Origin: Deltaproteobacteria bacterium
Lineage (GTDB): Bacteria > Myxococcota_C > UBA6777
NCBI GenBank assembly: GCA_006226375.1
Contig: SBHC01000042.1
Location: 1 to 64,000, forward strand
Reading direction: 5' to 3'
Length of the DNA stretch: 64,000 bases
Shown one piece after another: positions 45,610 through 54,060 of the stretch (position 1 is the first letter of the stretch; each line of letters opens with the position of its first letter). The position numbers and the translations under genes were made by a program. The notes under the pieces are model-generated. The model was not told where the DNA came from. It worked only from the letters and a program-made list of their open reading frames with translations, and did not search any database.

Positions 45610-46785
45610 TTAGTTGGGTTCAAACATGCCCTTCACGAGGGGCGTTTGGTCCTTGACCATCCACCTCCCATTGCACCAGACATCACAGACCTGATGTTGG
45701 TTGTTGAGAGTCACCAAGTCAGCATCCATGCCTTGGGCGATGGAGCCTTTGGTGTGAAAACGGAACTTGCGCGCGACGTTGAGGGTAAACAGAGGTAGGA
45801 TGTCGGAGAGGCTGTGTCCGCGCTCTTGCAATTCGCGCAAGGTGATAGCGATGCATTCGCTGGTACCCACATCCATGTAACGAAGTTCGCCTTGTTCATC
45901 AAAGAGGGGCAAGCAGCCACCACCGTCTGAGCTGACCGTCAATTGGTTCATCGGAAGGCCCGACTGGATCCAGTCCTCGATGGCATCGGTGACATACACG
46001 GACTCATCATCGGGGGGAAAGGCTGTGAGATCAAAGGTGACGCCCGACTCTACCATCTCCTTCACTTCGTCCCAGAGTCGAGGGTTCCGGTTGCAGTGGG
46101 TGGGATGAAAGGTGCGGCTTGGGAGCTCGGTGGTTGCCAGTGCTTCGCGGATCAACTGGAGTCCACGCTTCCCGTCACCAACGTGCAGGTGTAAGACGCC
46201 GGACTTGCCAGTCATGAGACCCGATACGTGGGCATCTGCAGCCAGACGTACGATCTCTTGTAGAGTCGGCTGGCTGCTTCGATGGTCGCTGATCGCCACT
46301 TCTCCAATCGCGACGATTCTGTCGATAAAGACGAGGTCTTCTCGGACAGAACCCATCAAGGTCGGAGGGGGGATTTGGTAGCTCCCTGTGTAGCAATAGG
46401 CATTGAAACCGTACGCACAGAGTCCTCGCGCGGCGGTCACCAGGTCTGCGATAGAGCGGGTGGTTCCGTCGGTTCCAAGGAGTCCAATGGCTGTGGTGAC
46501 TCCTGCTCGTGTGAACTGTGAAAGCTGCACGGGAGGTACGCGACTTTCGGGTCCAGCTTCTCCACCACCTCCAGTTAGATGCACGTGACAGTCGATCAAC
46601 CCTGGTATGAGCCTCTTGCCCTGGAGGTCTACTTCTTTCATGTCGTAAACATCCGGAAGCGAGGGAAGGGAAGGGGCCATCGCTGCTATTGAACCGTCCG
46701 CAATCAAGACGTCGGAAATCCCGATGGGACTGGGAGCATAGACTTCGGCGTTTCGCAGCATCGTAAAGGTTGAAGAGGCGTCCAT
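45610..46785 (-). CDS. iadA: Isoaspartyl dipeptidase IadA
   Basis: About 391 aa, amidohydrolase-superfamily metallopeptidase. It hydrolyses beta-aspartyl dipeptides; in this operon the natural substrate should be beta-Asp-Arg released by CphB. Visible: the first metal motif IDCHVHLTGGGGE, the IAIGEVAISDHRSSQP segment with the conserved glutamate/serine region, LHLHVGDG, PTHCNRN and the late SSDGGGCLP with the catalytic aspartate. The start chosen is ATG at 46785; a TTG 36 bases upstream or an ATG at 46761 are alternatives, since no start has a strong ribosome site. First gene of the cyanophycin operon. Confidence 0.92.
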   Translation of the reverse strand: MDASSTFTMLRNAEVYAPSPIGISDVLIADGSIAAMAPSLPSLPDVYDMKEVDLQGKRLIPGLIDCHVHLTGGGGEAGPESRVPPVQLSQFTRAGVTTAIGLLGTDGTTRSIADLVTAARGLCAYGFNAYCYTGSYQIPPPTLMGSVREDLVFIDRIVAIGEVAISDHRSSQPTLQEIVRLAADAHVSGLMTGKSGVLHLHVGDGKRGLQLIREALATTELPSRTFHPTHCNRNPRLWDEVKEMVESGVTFDLTAFPPDDESVYVTDAIEDWIQSGLPMNQLTVSSDGGGCLPLFDEQGELRYMDVGTSECIAITLRELQERGHSLSDILPLFTLNVARKFRFHTKGSIAQGMDADLVTLNNQHQVCDVWCNGRWMVKDQTPLVKGMFEPN

Positions 46786-46867
46786 CGTTTGGTTCTTTGC
46801 GCTGGTTGTGAAGGAGTGCAAGGATCTATGCGGGTGAGGGTTTCTCTCTTTCCCCGTTGTTGTGCGC

Positions 46868-46896
46868 GTCTTACTTGGATTGGTCTACAAAGTCAA
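46868..46896 (-). promoter_or_regulatory. Candidate promoter of the cyanophycin operon
   Basis: Read on the minus strand: TTGACT (46896-46891), 17-base spacer, TAAGAC (46873-46868). The -35 is five of six, the -10 only three of six. It would give a leader of about 75 bases before iadA. The remaining gap to 47066 has only a direct repeat of TTGTTGGTTGGAG (near 46991 and 47042), without a recognised role. Confidence 0.4.
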
Positions 46897-47066
46897 GGAA
46901 CCTCGCTATTGGGGCGTGGTCGTGGCTCGTGGGATTCTTGGTTTGTCGAAGTCCGTAACTATTCCACAGATTGCACTGGTAAGGATATTGATTGTTGGTT
47001 GGAGGTGAGCGGGTCCGCAGAGCATACAGATTGGGGTGTCGCTTGTTGGTTGGAGTTGTGTTGGGT

Positions 47067-48749
47067 CTAGAGTTTGGCTCCAAGGAGCAAGACCATGTTC
47101 GGTTGGGAGCGAATGAGAGCTTGCCAGCGTGACAGTATTCCTCGCCACTCTCCGATCCGGGAGAGTCTCAGGGAGGATCCGTACTTGAGTCGCATGGTTA
47201 CGTTGTACAAGAGAAGTCCAGGTGAAATGGAGCGTGTCGAAGGAAGAGTTTGTAGAAGCTGTTCCAACATCTCTTTGGTGGGCTTCGGCTTGCTTTGCAG
47301 AAGCTTGTGCCAACCTTTCACGCCCTTGTTGGGTCGGTGGCTCCAAATTCTCACGCTGTCTTGGAGGGTATGTTGGATCTTGTTGATGCCAGCAAGTTGG
47401 TCAAATTCTTTGGGGGTGAACGTTTGGGCTCCCCAAAGCTTGGCAAATAGGTCGAAGATTCGCTGTTTGTGTTGGCGATTTTTGATTCCGCTGAGGAGAA
47501 TGACACCCAAAGGATCTCGGCGAAGGCTGTGGGCCATCGCTGCGACAGTTTGGGCATCATCAGCAATTGTGAGTAGAGCGTTTTCCTGCTCGTGTCCTTT
47601 GGCTCCTTTGCGAAGTAGCTCTGCGATTCGCAGCCAACGTTCGGGGGAGGTGGCCCAATGTCTCTCAAACAGAGTCTTCAAGGTGAGGACATCGTATTTG
47701 CGGATCTTCCAGTACCAATGGCCCCAATGGACCTTTGTCTGGAGGATTGTGTCCCATTGCTTCAGCTCTGCCAGGGCTTGAAGCTTCAACTCGGCTGCCA
47801 GGGCTGTCAGAGGATACCCTGAGTTGGTCCGTAGCAGCACTGGTGGGAGTGCCTTGTCGACTTTCTTCCATGAGCGGGTTCTGGCGTGAAGTCGAGCTTG
47901 AAAGTAGGCCGCCATCACTTTGCCGTTTGACCCATAGGAGGACAGCATTGGGATAGCTTTCTTGACGACCGCGTAGGCTCCTCCTCTCATTGCGCACTCG
48001 ATTTGTACCAACAGCACCTCGACGCGGTTCGGAGTCGAAATGGACTCTCCACCCCTGCGAAACTCCATCATGGGGTTGGCGATGGTCTTTTGAAGGGCGG
48101 TCATTCCAGGGCCGAATTTTCCAAGAACACATTGCAGTCGGTAGGGTGTCAGCCAATGGTAATCTCGAATTCGCCAACCTTCGTCGTCTGGCGAACTTTC
48201 CAGGAGGTTCAAAGCCAGCTTGAAGTTGCCGCGGAACAACGCAGCGCGAAACATATACTCCCTGTCTTCGGGCCATTTGGCTTTCTTCAGGGCGCGGAGC
48301 AGCTCGGTGTGGTAGCCCGATTCGTAGAGGTAGCTCTCCGCCGCTTTGCGGTGCTCTGCTTTTCGAGAGAGGGGCAACATCTCGACCAAAAATTGGATCA
48401 CTTGTTTCTTAAACCCAGGGGGAGGAGGCGTCTCCACCGAGTAGACCTTGATGCCGTGTCCCACGTGGTACAACAGGAGACTTTGCTCTGCGGGGATCCA
48501 ATGCGACCAAAAGGGAACATACCGAAGCACTTGAAACACACTTCGGGCTTGTTTGGCCTTTTCCAGCCCTTTCTTCTCTTTCTTTTGGAGGAGGGTGTAG
48601 GCCTCCTTGGACCACTTCTTCCCAACACCCAAAGCGATGGCTGGAACACCGCCCAGTACGATGAGCGCGATCCACAGCAAACGCAGCCTGCTTTTGCGGC
48701 TGGAAGGGCGCATACTTTCGGGGATAGCGGGAGGCCGAGAATCGCTCAT
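47067..48749 (-). CDS. Membrane-anchored helical-repeat protein of unknown function
   Basis: 560 aa. One transmembrane helix near the N-terminus (about 23-42: LLWIALIVLGGVPAIALGVG) with a short basic inside segment; the rest is mostly helical and reads as degenerate TPR-like repeats (AAESYLYESGYHTELLRALKKA, AAYFQARLHARTRSWKKVDKAL). No catalytic motif seen. It follows the ECF sigma gene by 144 bp on the same strand and may be in its regulon or operon; it does not look like a classic anti-sigma factor. I do not recognise a family. Confidence 0.65.
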   Translation of the reverse strand: MSDSRPPAIPESMRPSSRKSRLRLLWIALIVLGGVPAIALGVGKKWSKEAYTLLQKKEKKGLEKAKQARSVFQVLRYVPFWSHWIPAEQSLLLYHVGHGIKVYSVETPPPPGFKKQVIQFLVEMLPLSRKAEHRKAAESYLYESGYHTELLRALKKAKWPEDREYMFRAALFRGNFKLALNLLESSPDDEGWRIRDYHWLTPYRLQCVLGKFGPGMTALQKTIANPMMEFRRGGESISTPNRVEVLLVQIECAMRGGAYAVVKKAIPMLSSYGSNGKVMAAYFQARLHARTRSWKKVDKALPPVLLRTNSGYPLTALAAELKLQALAELKQWDTILQTKVHWGHWYWKIRKYDVLTLKTLFERHWATSPERWLRIAELLRKGAKGHEQENALLTIADDAQTVAAMAHSLRRDPLGVILLSGIKNRQHKQRIFDLFAKLWGAQTFTPKEFDQLAGINKIQHTLQDSVRIWSHRPNKGVKGWHKLLQSKPKPTKEMLEQLLQTLPSTRSISPGLLLYNVTMRLKYGSSLRLSRIGEWRGILSRWQALIRSQPNMVLLLGAKL

Positions 48750-48893
48750 AGTCCGTGCTCCTTCTCATCGTTAGAGAATGTGGAAGACTCAACACTCGGC
48801 GAGTGTGCGCACCACAGCCCACATCGTCAAGTCGAAGTTTCATTGTAGGGGAAACGGACGGAAGAGGATTCTTGTTCCTGGAGGGCGAGGAAC

Positions 48894-49460
48894 TTATTGT
48901 TCGAGGAAGTTACGGAGCTCTTTGCGGGCGCGGTGGAGGCGAGACTTTACCGCAGAGACCGTCAGATCCAACTCTTGTGCGGCTTCTTCTGTGCTCATTC
49001 CCTCACCGTCACGAAGCCAGAGGACTTTGCGGTCAACAGGGTTGAGCTGTTGGATCGCGTCAGCGATAGGCATCAACTTGGCTTCCAACATGGACTCCAC
49101 TTCCTGGTTGGAAGAGCCCAAGGTCTCGGTCTTGGCGTTGTCCAAAGGGGTGTGCTTTTTGGGGTCGTTCTTCTGACCACGGCGCATCCGAAAACAAGCG
49201 GTACTTGCCAGGCGATAGAGCCAGTTCTTGATCGAGCTTTCGCCGCGATACCCTTCGAGATATTTGATCATCGACTCAAAGGTGTCTTGCATCGCATCGT
49301 CAGCATCGTTTCCGTTGCCACAGCGTTTGCGCAAGAAGCTGGCGATGTCTGTTTGAAAGCATGCGATCAGATCTTCAATGACTGCGGGATCTCCTTGGAG
49401 GGCGCGTTCTCGCAATTCATCGGGTTGGCAAGTTCCAGCGTTGGGGAATGTTGTGGCCAT
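48894..49460 (-). CDS. RNA polymerase sigma factor, ECF subfamily
   Basis: 188 aa. Region 2 at about 30-105 (DADDAMQDTFESMIKYLEGY, SIKNWLYRLASTACFRMRRG) and region 4 at about 130-185 (LNPVDRKVLWLRDGEGMSTEEAAQEL, SAVKSRLHRARKEL), without regions 1.1 or 3, i.e. group 4. The linker between them (KNDPKKHTPLDNAKTETLGSS) is typical. Start: ATG at 49460, with GAGGTA nine bases upstream. No anti-sigma gene is recognised beside it, so its signal is unknown. Confidence 0.88.
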   Translation of the reverse strand: MATTFPNAGTCQPDELRERALQGDPAVIEDLIACFQTDIASFLRKRCGNGNDADDAMQDTFESMIKYLEGYRGESSIKNWLYRLASTACFRMRRGQKNDPKKHTPLDNAKTETLGSSNQEVESMLEAKLMPIADAIQQLNPVDRKVLWLRDGEGMSTEEAAQELDLTVSAVKSRLHRARKELRNFLEQ

Positions 49461-49578
49461 CTTGAAAGTACCTCGTTTGTTTATTGCTCTGCCCCTATGA
49501 CTAACGGGTCAAGATTGTACTGGATCAAAGGTACGTTGTCTTTGATAAAAGTCAAACAAGCAAGGCGAACAAAAGAAA

Positions 49579-49606
49579 CCCTTGCATCTCGGGTGGGATG
49601 CAAGGG
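49579..49606 (-). terminator. Intrinsic terminator of the persulfide-dioxygenase-like gene
   Basis: A perfect 10-bp stem, CCCTTGCATC (49579-49588) with GATGCAAGGG (49597-49606), around an 8-base loop. Read on the minus strand it is followed by TTTCTTTTG, a fair U-tract. It lies about 230 bases past the stop of the gene at 49833, with the dispersed repeat between, so the repeat would be carried in the 3' untranslated RNA. Nothing else is seen in the gap 49461-49650. Confidence 0.6.
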
Positions 49607-49650
49607 CCGGAGGAGAGTTACCATGGGGAAGAACATGGTGACCCGAAAGA

Positions 49651-49835
49651 CAGGTTAGGGATGCGGAATCAAAAAAACCGGCAGGTTTGGGAAGGGGAGA
49701 AAGAGCAAATGCAAGGCGGCTGGGCCGGCACTCCGGGGGACGAAGCTTTGGCAGCGCCAAGGCTAGGACTGACAACGTAGCAGATGACTTTCTCCACAAA
49801 CCAAAGAGTCGGATCTTTTGGTTTCTCGTCCCTTA
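49651..49835 (-). repeat. Dispersed intergenic repeat, copy 1 (185 bp)
   Basis: Nearly identical to 57495-57663. Shared blocks include GGGAAGGGGAGAAAGAGCAA, GGCTAGGACTGACAACG, GACTTTCTCCACA and CCAAAGAGTCGGATCTTTTG. Both copies begin (minus-strand sense) at the TAA stop of the upstream gene. This copy has about 16 extra bases (near 49721-49738, GC-rich). It contains a hairpin ACCAAA/TTTGGT near the stop and ends with a small AAACC/GGTTT hairpin plus a seven-T run on the minus strand. No open frame or transposase accompanies it; it is likely one of many in the genome. Confidence 0.85.
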
Positions 49836-50792
49836 TGCGTTGACCGAGGAGGGTGGTCCAACCACTTCTTCCGCGAGGTCAGCCTGGGAGGGGTCTTCGA
49901 TACCGGATTGCTCGGCGCCACGGAAGACGTTGACGGGAATCTTCAGGTAACGAATCTCATTCTCATGGGGTTCGGGAAGCTTTCCTGCGTCAATGTTGAC
50001 CTGCACACTTTGGAAGAGCAGTCGAGGAGCGGAAAGCGACTTGTCACGGGTCTCACGGAACTTGACGAAGTCTTCTTCCGTGGTGTCGCCCTTTAGCTGT
50101 GGGTTGTTGGCTTTCGACTTGCCGATGGTGGTTTCCCAAGCTGGCTCGCGACCGTTGGGCATGTAGTCGTGGCCCACGAACACACGGGTCTCATCAGGCA
50201 GCGTGTAGAGCTTTTGCACGGAGTGGTACAGATCCCGGGCGCTTCCTGCAGGGAAGTCACAACGGCCGGTTCCGTAGTCGTCCATAAACAGTGCGTCACC
50301 GGTGAAGATGGCGTCGCCAATCTTGTAGGTTAGGCAAGCCGGAGTGTGTCCTGGAGTGTGAATCGCTTCGATCTTGATGCTTCCGGACTGTAGGGGCTTT
50401 CCTTCTTCCATCAACACATCAAACTGGCTGCCGTTGGTGTCGAAGTCAGCGGGAAGGTCGAAGATGGTTTTGAACAGCTTCTGCACGTCGGTGATCTTGG
50501 AACCAATCACCACGGGGGCGTTGAATCGGTTGGCGAGAAACTGAGAGCCAGAGAGGTGATCAGCGTGAGCGTGCGTTTCAAGGATGTGGTTGATCTTGAG
50601 GCCGCTGTCTTCCACAAACTTCGCAACCTGCTCGACCGAAGCCGTCGATGTCGACGACGCTTTGGGGTCATAATCCATCACAGGGTCAATGATGACTGCG
50701 TCGTTGGTGGCTTCGTCCCATACCACGAAGGTAATGGTGTAGGTGTCTGGATCAAAAAAACCTTTGACTTCGTATCGGGGTGTCGTTTCCAT
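49833..50792 (-). CDS. Metallo-beta-lactamase-fold hydrolase, persulfide dioxygenase (ETHE1)-like
   Basis: 319 aa. The metal site motif [11 protein letters not shown], then [36 protein letters not shown] and VFVGHDY fit the ETHE1/Blh group of glyoxalase II-like proteins, which oxidise glutathione persulfide to sulfite. No rhodanese domain is fused. Start: ATG at 50792 with AAGGAG nine bases upstream; the longer frame starts with GTG. A glyoxalase II role is the alternative, but the TGRCDF motif favours a persulfide dioxygenase-like enzyme. Transcribed alone, with the dispersed repeat and a terminator after the stop. Confidence 0.82.
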   Translation of the reverse strand: METTPRYEVKGFFDPDTYTITFVVWDEATNDAVIIDPVMDYDPKASSTSTASVEQVAKFVEDSGLKINHILETHAHADHLSGSQFLANRFNAPVVIGSKITDVQKLFKTIFDLPADFDTNGSQFDVLMEEGKPLQSGSIKIEAIHTPGHTPACLTYKIGDAIFTGDALFMDDYGTGRCDFPAGSARDLYHSVQKLYTLPDETRVFVGHDYMPNGREPAWETTIGKSKANNPQLKGDTTEEDFVKFRETRDKSLSAPRLLFQSVQVNIDAGKLPEPHENEIRYLKIPVNVFRGAEQSGIEDPSQADLAEEVVGPPSSVNA

Positions 50793-50989
50793 TGCTTTTG
50801 TCTCCTTCGTCACATGTATATGTTCGACCGACGATTACGCTACGTGTCGGAGGACAACCTTTCGGTCAGCCTCTTGTTTTTCGTTCTCGTCTGTAAAGAG
50901 ACAGACCTACTTTTTCGGTTGCAAAAAAAATCGTTGACAGAATGAGTTGTGCTGCACTTGCCTGAAAAGGAAAGGTTTTTGTCGGAGGT

Positions 50990-52795
50990 TTAGACGTTGG
51001 AGTCGTCGTTGTTGAAGGAGAGAGTGGCGGTGGAGGGGATTTTGTCAGAGAGTACATAATGGATAGTGGGGTTGGTTTGAGGGCGAAGCAGATAATAGCT
51101 CAGTCCTGCTGCGAACAGGAAGAAGAAGCCAAACCAGAAACCATACTGGGCAAACACCGTGATGGATTGTTGATAAACATGAGACACCAAGCTGGAGTCG
51201 GATTGGGTCACGACGTTGGCTTTGGGTCCAAACATCGTAAAGAAGAAGCCGATCAAGAATGACAAGGTTGATGCGACTCCGGCAACCCAGGTGGGGGCTT
51301 GGGAGCGGACGTTGCAGGGAATGGGGATGCTGTCTTTGGGGATACCTGCGTGCCAGATCTGGATGACCGCTGCATCCACTCGGTTCACAGGTGCCAAAGG
51401 AACCACCCAAAACTCGGTTTGAACTTTGGGGTTGCGAACATCCAACACGGCTTCTTGCGGAGAGACCATGCAACCTGGAAGAACCGGTACCACCCGTAGG
51501 AACGGAGAGATGTCAGGGATACTGTTTGGATCCCATGGCTTGGCTTTCTGGCTTTCAATCCTCACTGAGAGTTCATGAACCTTTCCAAGATTCATTTGCT
51601 TGAACGTCTTGACTACGCTCATGGATGTGAGGTCGCTGTTACCTCTTCGCATGAGTTCGATGCTTGTTGATTCTTGTTTGTTCTCTTCCGGTTCGCTCTT
51701 CTCCTTGGGGGTGACATGCCGAACTTCGGGTCCGTTGAGCGGGTCTTCTTGTTCTTGTGGGGGCTCTACTTTCCTGGACGTGACTGGGGTGCTCGAAACC
51801 TCTTGGATGGCCTCTCTGGAGACGGACGCTGAGGTCTCTTCTTGGCTTCTTTGTGGCGATGGGGATACAGCGAACTCTACGGAAGGTTCACCCTCTTTCA
51901 CATACAGGGCGGGGTGCTCGCTGGTAACGGGGAACTCTCTTAGAGCGTTCATTTGAGAAGGGTCTTGGAACAACTCGCGTACTGCGGATTGAAATTTGCG
52001 AACATTGGCGAGCCGCTCACTGGGCTCGATGATGTGCAAACTTTCGATCAGTTGGCGTTGTTCTGGAGTCAGTCGGGCGCGTTCAATGGTCTTTGAAGTT
52101 CCCGACAATACGAGAGTTCGTGCTTTGTCTGGGAGGTTGTGGAAGAACGCACGCTTGCCAGTGATCACCTCAAACAGGATGGTTCCCATCACAAAGAAGT
52201 CGCTGTGGGGTGTTGCTTCGACTCCCACCAACTGCTCGGGAGAGAGGTAGCTGTACCATTCATTAAGGTCTGTGGAGGGTGTGTCTTCGGGAAGGAGGGC
52301 GTGATAGTTCACTGGGGTATGATACCAGCGCAGCTCAACGTCATCGTTCTGCCGTCGAACGTAGATCTGTCGGGGGTCCACGTTGCCGCTGAAACCGAAA
52401 TCATGGGCTGCTTGTAGGAGATCTGCCAAAAAATAAAAGACTTTGCGAGCCTGGGGGGGTCTCAGCTTGTCCGACAACTCCCGAATGGTGCGTGATCTTG
52501 GATAAGGTTGATACAGGAGAAAGAGATAGCCACTGTCGGGATCAAACATGACTTCTTTGGGTGCTACCCAGAAGTCATGAGGGACTTGTTGCATGGCTGA
52601 AAGTTCAGCTTCAATCGAGTCTTTCACCCCATCAATGGCTAGCAGAGACGGTGGATAGACCGCGAACCAATAGGTCTCACGCTCTGTGGTATGAATGGCT
52701 TCAAAGAACAAAGCATAGGGGTCTACGCTCCGCTTTTTGCGCTGGATTTGGTAGTCCCCAACGGTTGTGCCCACCAGGGCCAATGGGTCGCTCAT
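50990..52795 (-). CDS. Membrane-anchored pseudokinase
   Basis: 601 aa. Residues about 10-270 have a Ser/Thr-kinase-like layout (VGDYQIQRKKRSVDPYALFFEA, ADLLQAAHDFGFSGNV, SYLSPEQLVG, SDFFVMGTILFEVITGKRAF), but the key residues are missing: the glycine loop is degenerate, the ATP lysine region reads YWFAVYP, HRDLKPxN is replaced by GNVDPRQIYV and there is no DFG. The C-terminal part has a Pro/Ser/Glu-rich linker, then two transmembrane helices (about 505-530 and 558-582). Start: ATG at 52795 with GAGGGAG just upstream. Divergent from dam. A regulatory scaffold is likely; partners unknown. Confidence 0.78.
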   Translation of the reverse strand: MSDPLALVGTTVGDYQIQRKKRSVDPYALFFEAIHTTERETYWFAVYPPSLLAIDGVKDSIEAELSAMQQVPHDFWVAPKEVMFDPDSGYLFLLYQPYPRSRTIRELSDKLRPPQARKVFYFLADLLQAAHDFGFSGNVDPRQIYVRRQNDDVELRWYHTPVNYHALLPEDTPSTDLNEWYSYLSPEQLVGVEATPHSDFFVMGTILFEVITGKRAFFHNLPDKARTLVLSGTSKTIERARLTPEQRQLIESLHIIEPSERLANVRKFQSAVRELFQDPSQMNALREFPVTSEHPALYVKEGEPSVEFAVSPSPQRSQEETSASVSREAIQEVSSTPVTSRKVEPPQEQEDPLNGPEVRHVTPKEKSEPEENKQESTSIELMRRGNSDLTSMSVVKTFKQMNLGKVHELSVRIESQKAKPWDPNSIPDISPFLRVVPVLPGCMVSPQEAVLDVRNPKVQTEFWVVPLAPVNRVDAAVIQIWHAGIPKDSIPIPCNVRSQAPTWVAGVASTLSFLIGFFFTMFGPKANVVTQSDSSLVSHVYQQSITVFAQYGFWFGFFFLFAAGLSYYLLRPQTNPTIHYVLSDKIPSTATLSFNNDDSNV

Positions 52796-53010
52796 ATCTC
52801 CCTCATATTTGCTCGCTTGGATGGTTAGTGGCTGTGAGTGTAGCACCAGAGGTGGGTCATTCCAACTGAATTCTCCCTGCGATTGTGTTGTGGTGTTTGA
52901 GCGTAGCAGATCTTGTGGTGCTTCTCTACCGCACCCCCCTGTACGAGTATGGTTCTTCCTCTCGTGCGATCTTCCGGATCTCTTTTTACATTCAATACCC
53001 TGCAAAAAAA

Positions 53011-53039
53011 TTGACGGTCGTGACCTTGGGGTCTAGCAT
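53011..53039 (+). promoter_or_regulatory. Sigma70-type promoter for the dam-like gene
   Basis: TTGACG (53011-53016), 17-base spacer, TAGCAT (53034-53039). It gives a leader of about 145 bases before the GTG start, in which AAAGCC...GGCTTT near 53058-53077 can form a small hairpin. The rest of the 393-base divergent gap 52796-53188 shows nothing else. Confidence 0.45.
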
Positions 53040-53188
53040 CAGCGTTGAGCCTACAATTCAGTCAAAGCCTTTTTCCGGCTTTTGTCCGGGTATGGGACTG
53101 ATCCATCTGCGTTGTCGGAGCTCATTGTTCCCCGTTGTTTGAACGTTGCTGTGGACGAATGTATGTTTCGTAGGAAGGACTTTTCTCT

Positions 53189-54055
53189 GTGGTTGCCATT
53201 CCTCAGCTACCTTCGGTACAAACCGAAGAGATTGATGACAGCAGCAAAGCCTCGCCCTTTGTAAAATGGGCCGGTGGCAAACGAAAGCTGATGCCTCAAT
53301 TTGAACCTTATTTTCCCAAATCGTTCCAAAGCTATCATGAGCCATTTCTGGGCGGTGGAGCCTTCTTTTTCCACCTTCAGCCACGGCACGCTGTCCTCAG
53401 TGATATTAACCATCGCTTGATCGAAACTTATGAAGCTATCCGCGATGACTTGCCGAGTGTTCTCGAACGCCTGCATTATCACCGACGTCGGCACTCCAAA
53501 GAATATTTCTATAGCTGTCGCCAACAGCTGAACAAGGGTGACTTGCTACTTAAGAGCGACCGCGCGGCCCTGATGATCTACCTGAATAAAACCTGCTTTA
53601 ATGGGTTGTACCGGGAGAACTCAAAGGGTGAGTTTAACGTGCCCATTGGTCGCTACAAAAACCCATCCATCTACGACCGAGAGAACCTCACTACAGTCCA
53701 CAACCACCTCCAAAACGTGGAACTGCGTGTGGCTAGCTTTGAGCTTGTCTTGGAGCGGGCGAAGCCAGGGGACTTTGTCTACTTTGACCCTCCTTACGTA
53801 CCGATCAGCGCGACCAGTTCGTTCACCAACTACAGCAAAGATGGCTTCAGCGCAGCCAAGCAACACTTGCTCGCCGAAGTCTTTCGAAAGCTGGCCGAAC
53901 GCGGCTGCTTTGTCATGCTCAGCAACAGCGATTGTGGTTTTGTGAGAGAGTTGTATCGCGATTTCCGGACGGAAACGGTGACGGCCGCTCGGTCGATAAA
54001 CTCACGGGCGAAGAAGCGCGGGGCTGTGAACGAAGTCCTGGTGATGAGCTGGTAG
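53189..54055 (+). CDS. dam: Dam-type N6-adenine DNA methyltransferase
   Basis: 288 aa, D12 class. Visible: the SAM motif region FVKWAGGKRKLMPQ and PFLGGGAFFFHL, SDINHRLIETY, NKTCFNGLYRENSKGEFNVP, and the catalytic DPPYVPIS. Closest in pattern to Dam/DpnM enzymes acting on GATC; the target is not proven by sequence alone. No restriction enzyme gene lies next to it, so it looks solitary. Start: GTG at 53189, with AGGAAGGA nine bases upstream. It converges with the next gene, five bases apart. Confidence 0.88.
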   Translation: MVAIPQLPSVQTEEIDDSSKASPFVKWAGGKRKLMPQFEPYFPKSFQSYHEPFLGGGAFFFHLQPRHAVLSDINHRLIETYEAIRDDLPSVLERLHYHRRRHSKEYFYSCRQQLNKGDLLLKSDRAALMIYLNKTCFNGLYRENSKGEFNVPIGRYKNPSIYDRENLTTVHNHLQNVELRVASFELVLERAKPGDFVYFDPPYVPISATSSFTNYSKDGFSAAKQHLLAEVFRKLAERGCFVMLSNSDCGFVRELYRDFRTETVTAARSINSRAKKRGAVNEVLVMSW

Positions 54056-54060
54056 GTTGT

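Noticed and set aside
50934-50962. TTGACA box as a plus-strand promoter
   Set aside because: No acceptable -10 box and no plus-strand gene follows; it lies antisense near the end of the pseudokinase.
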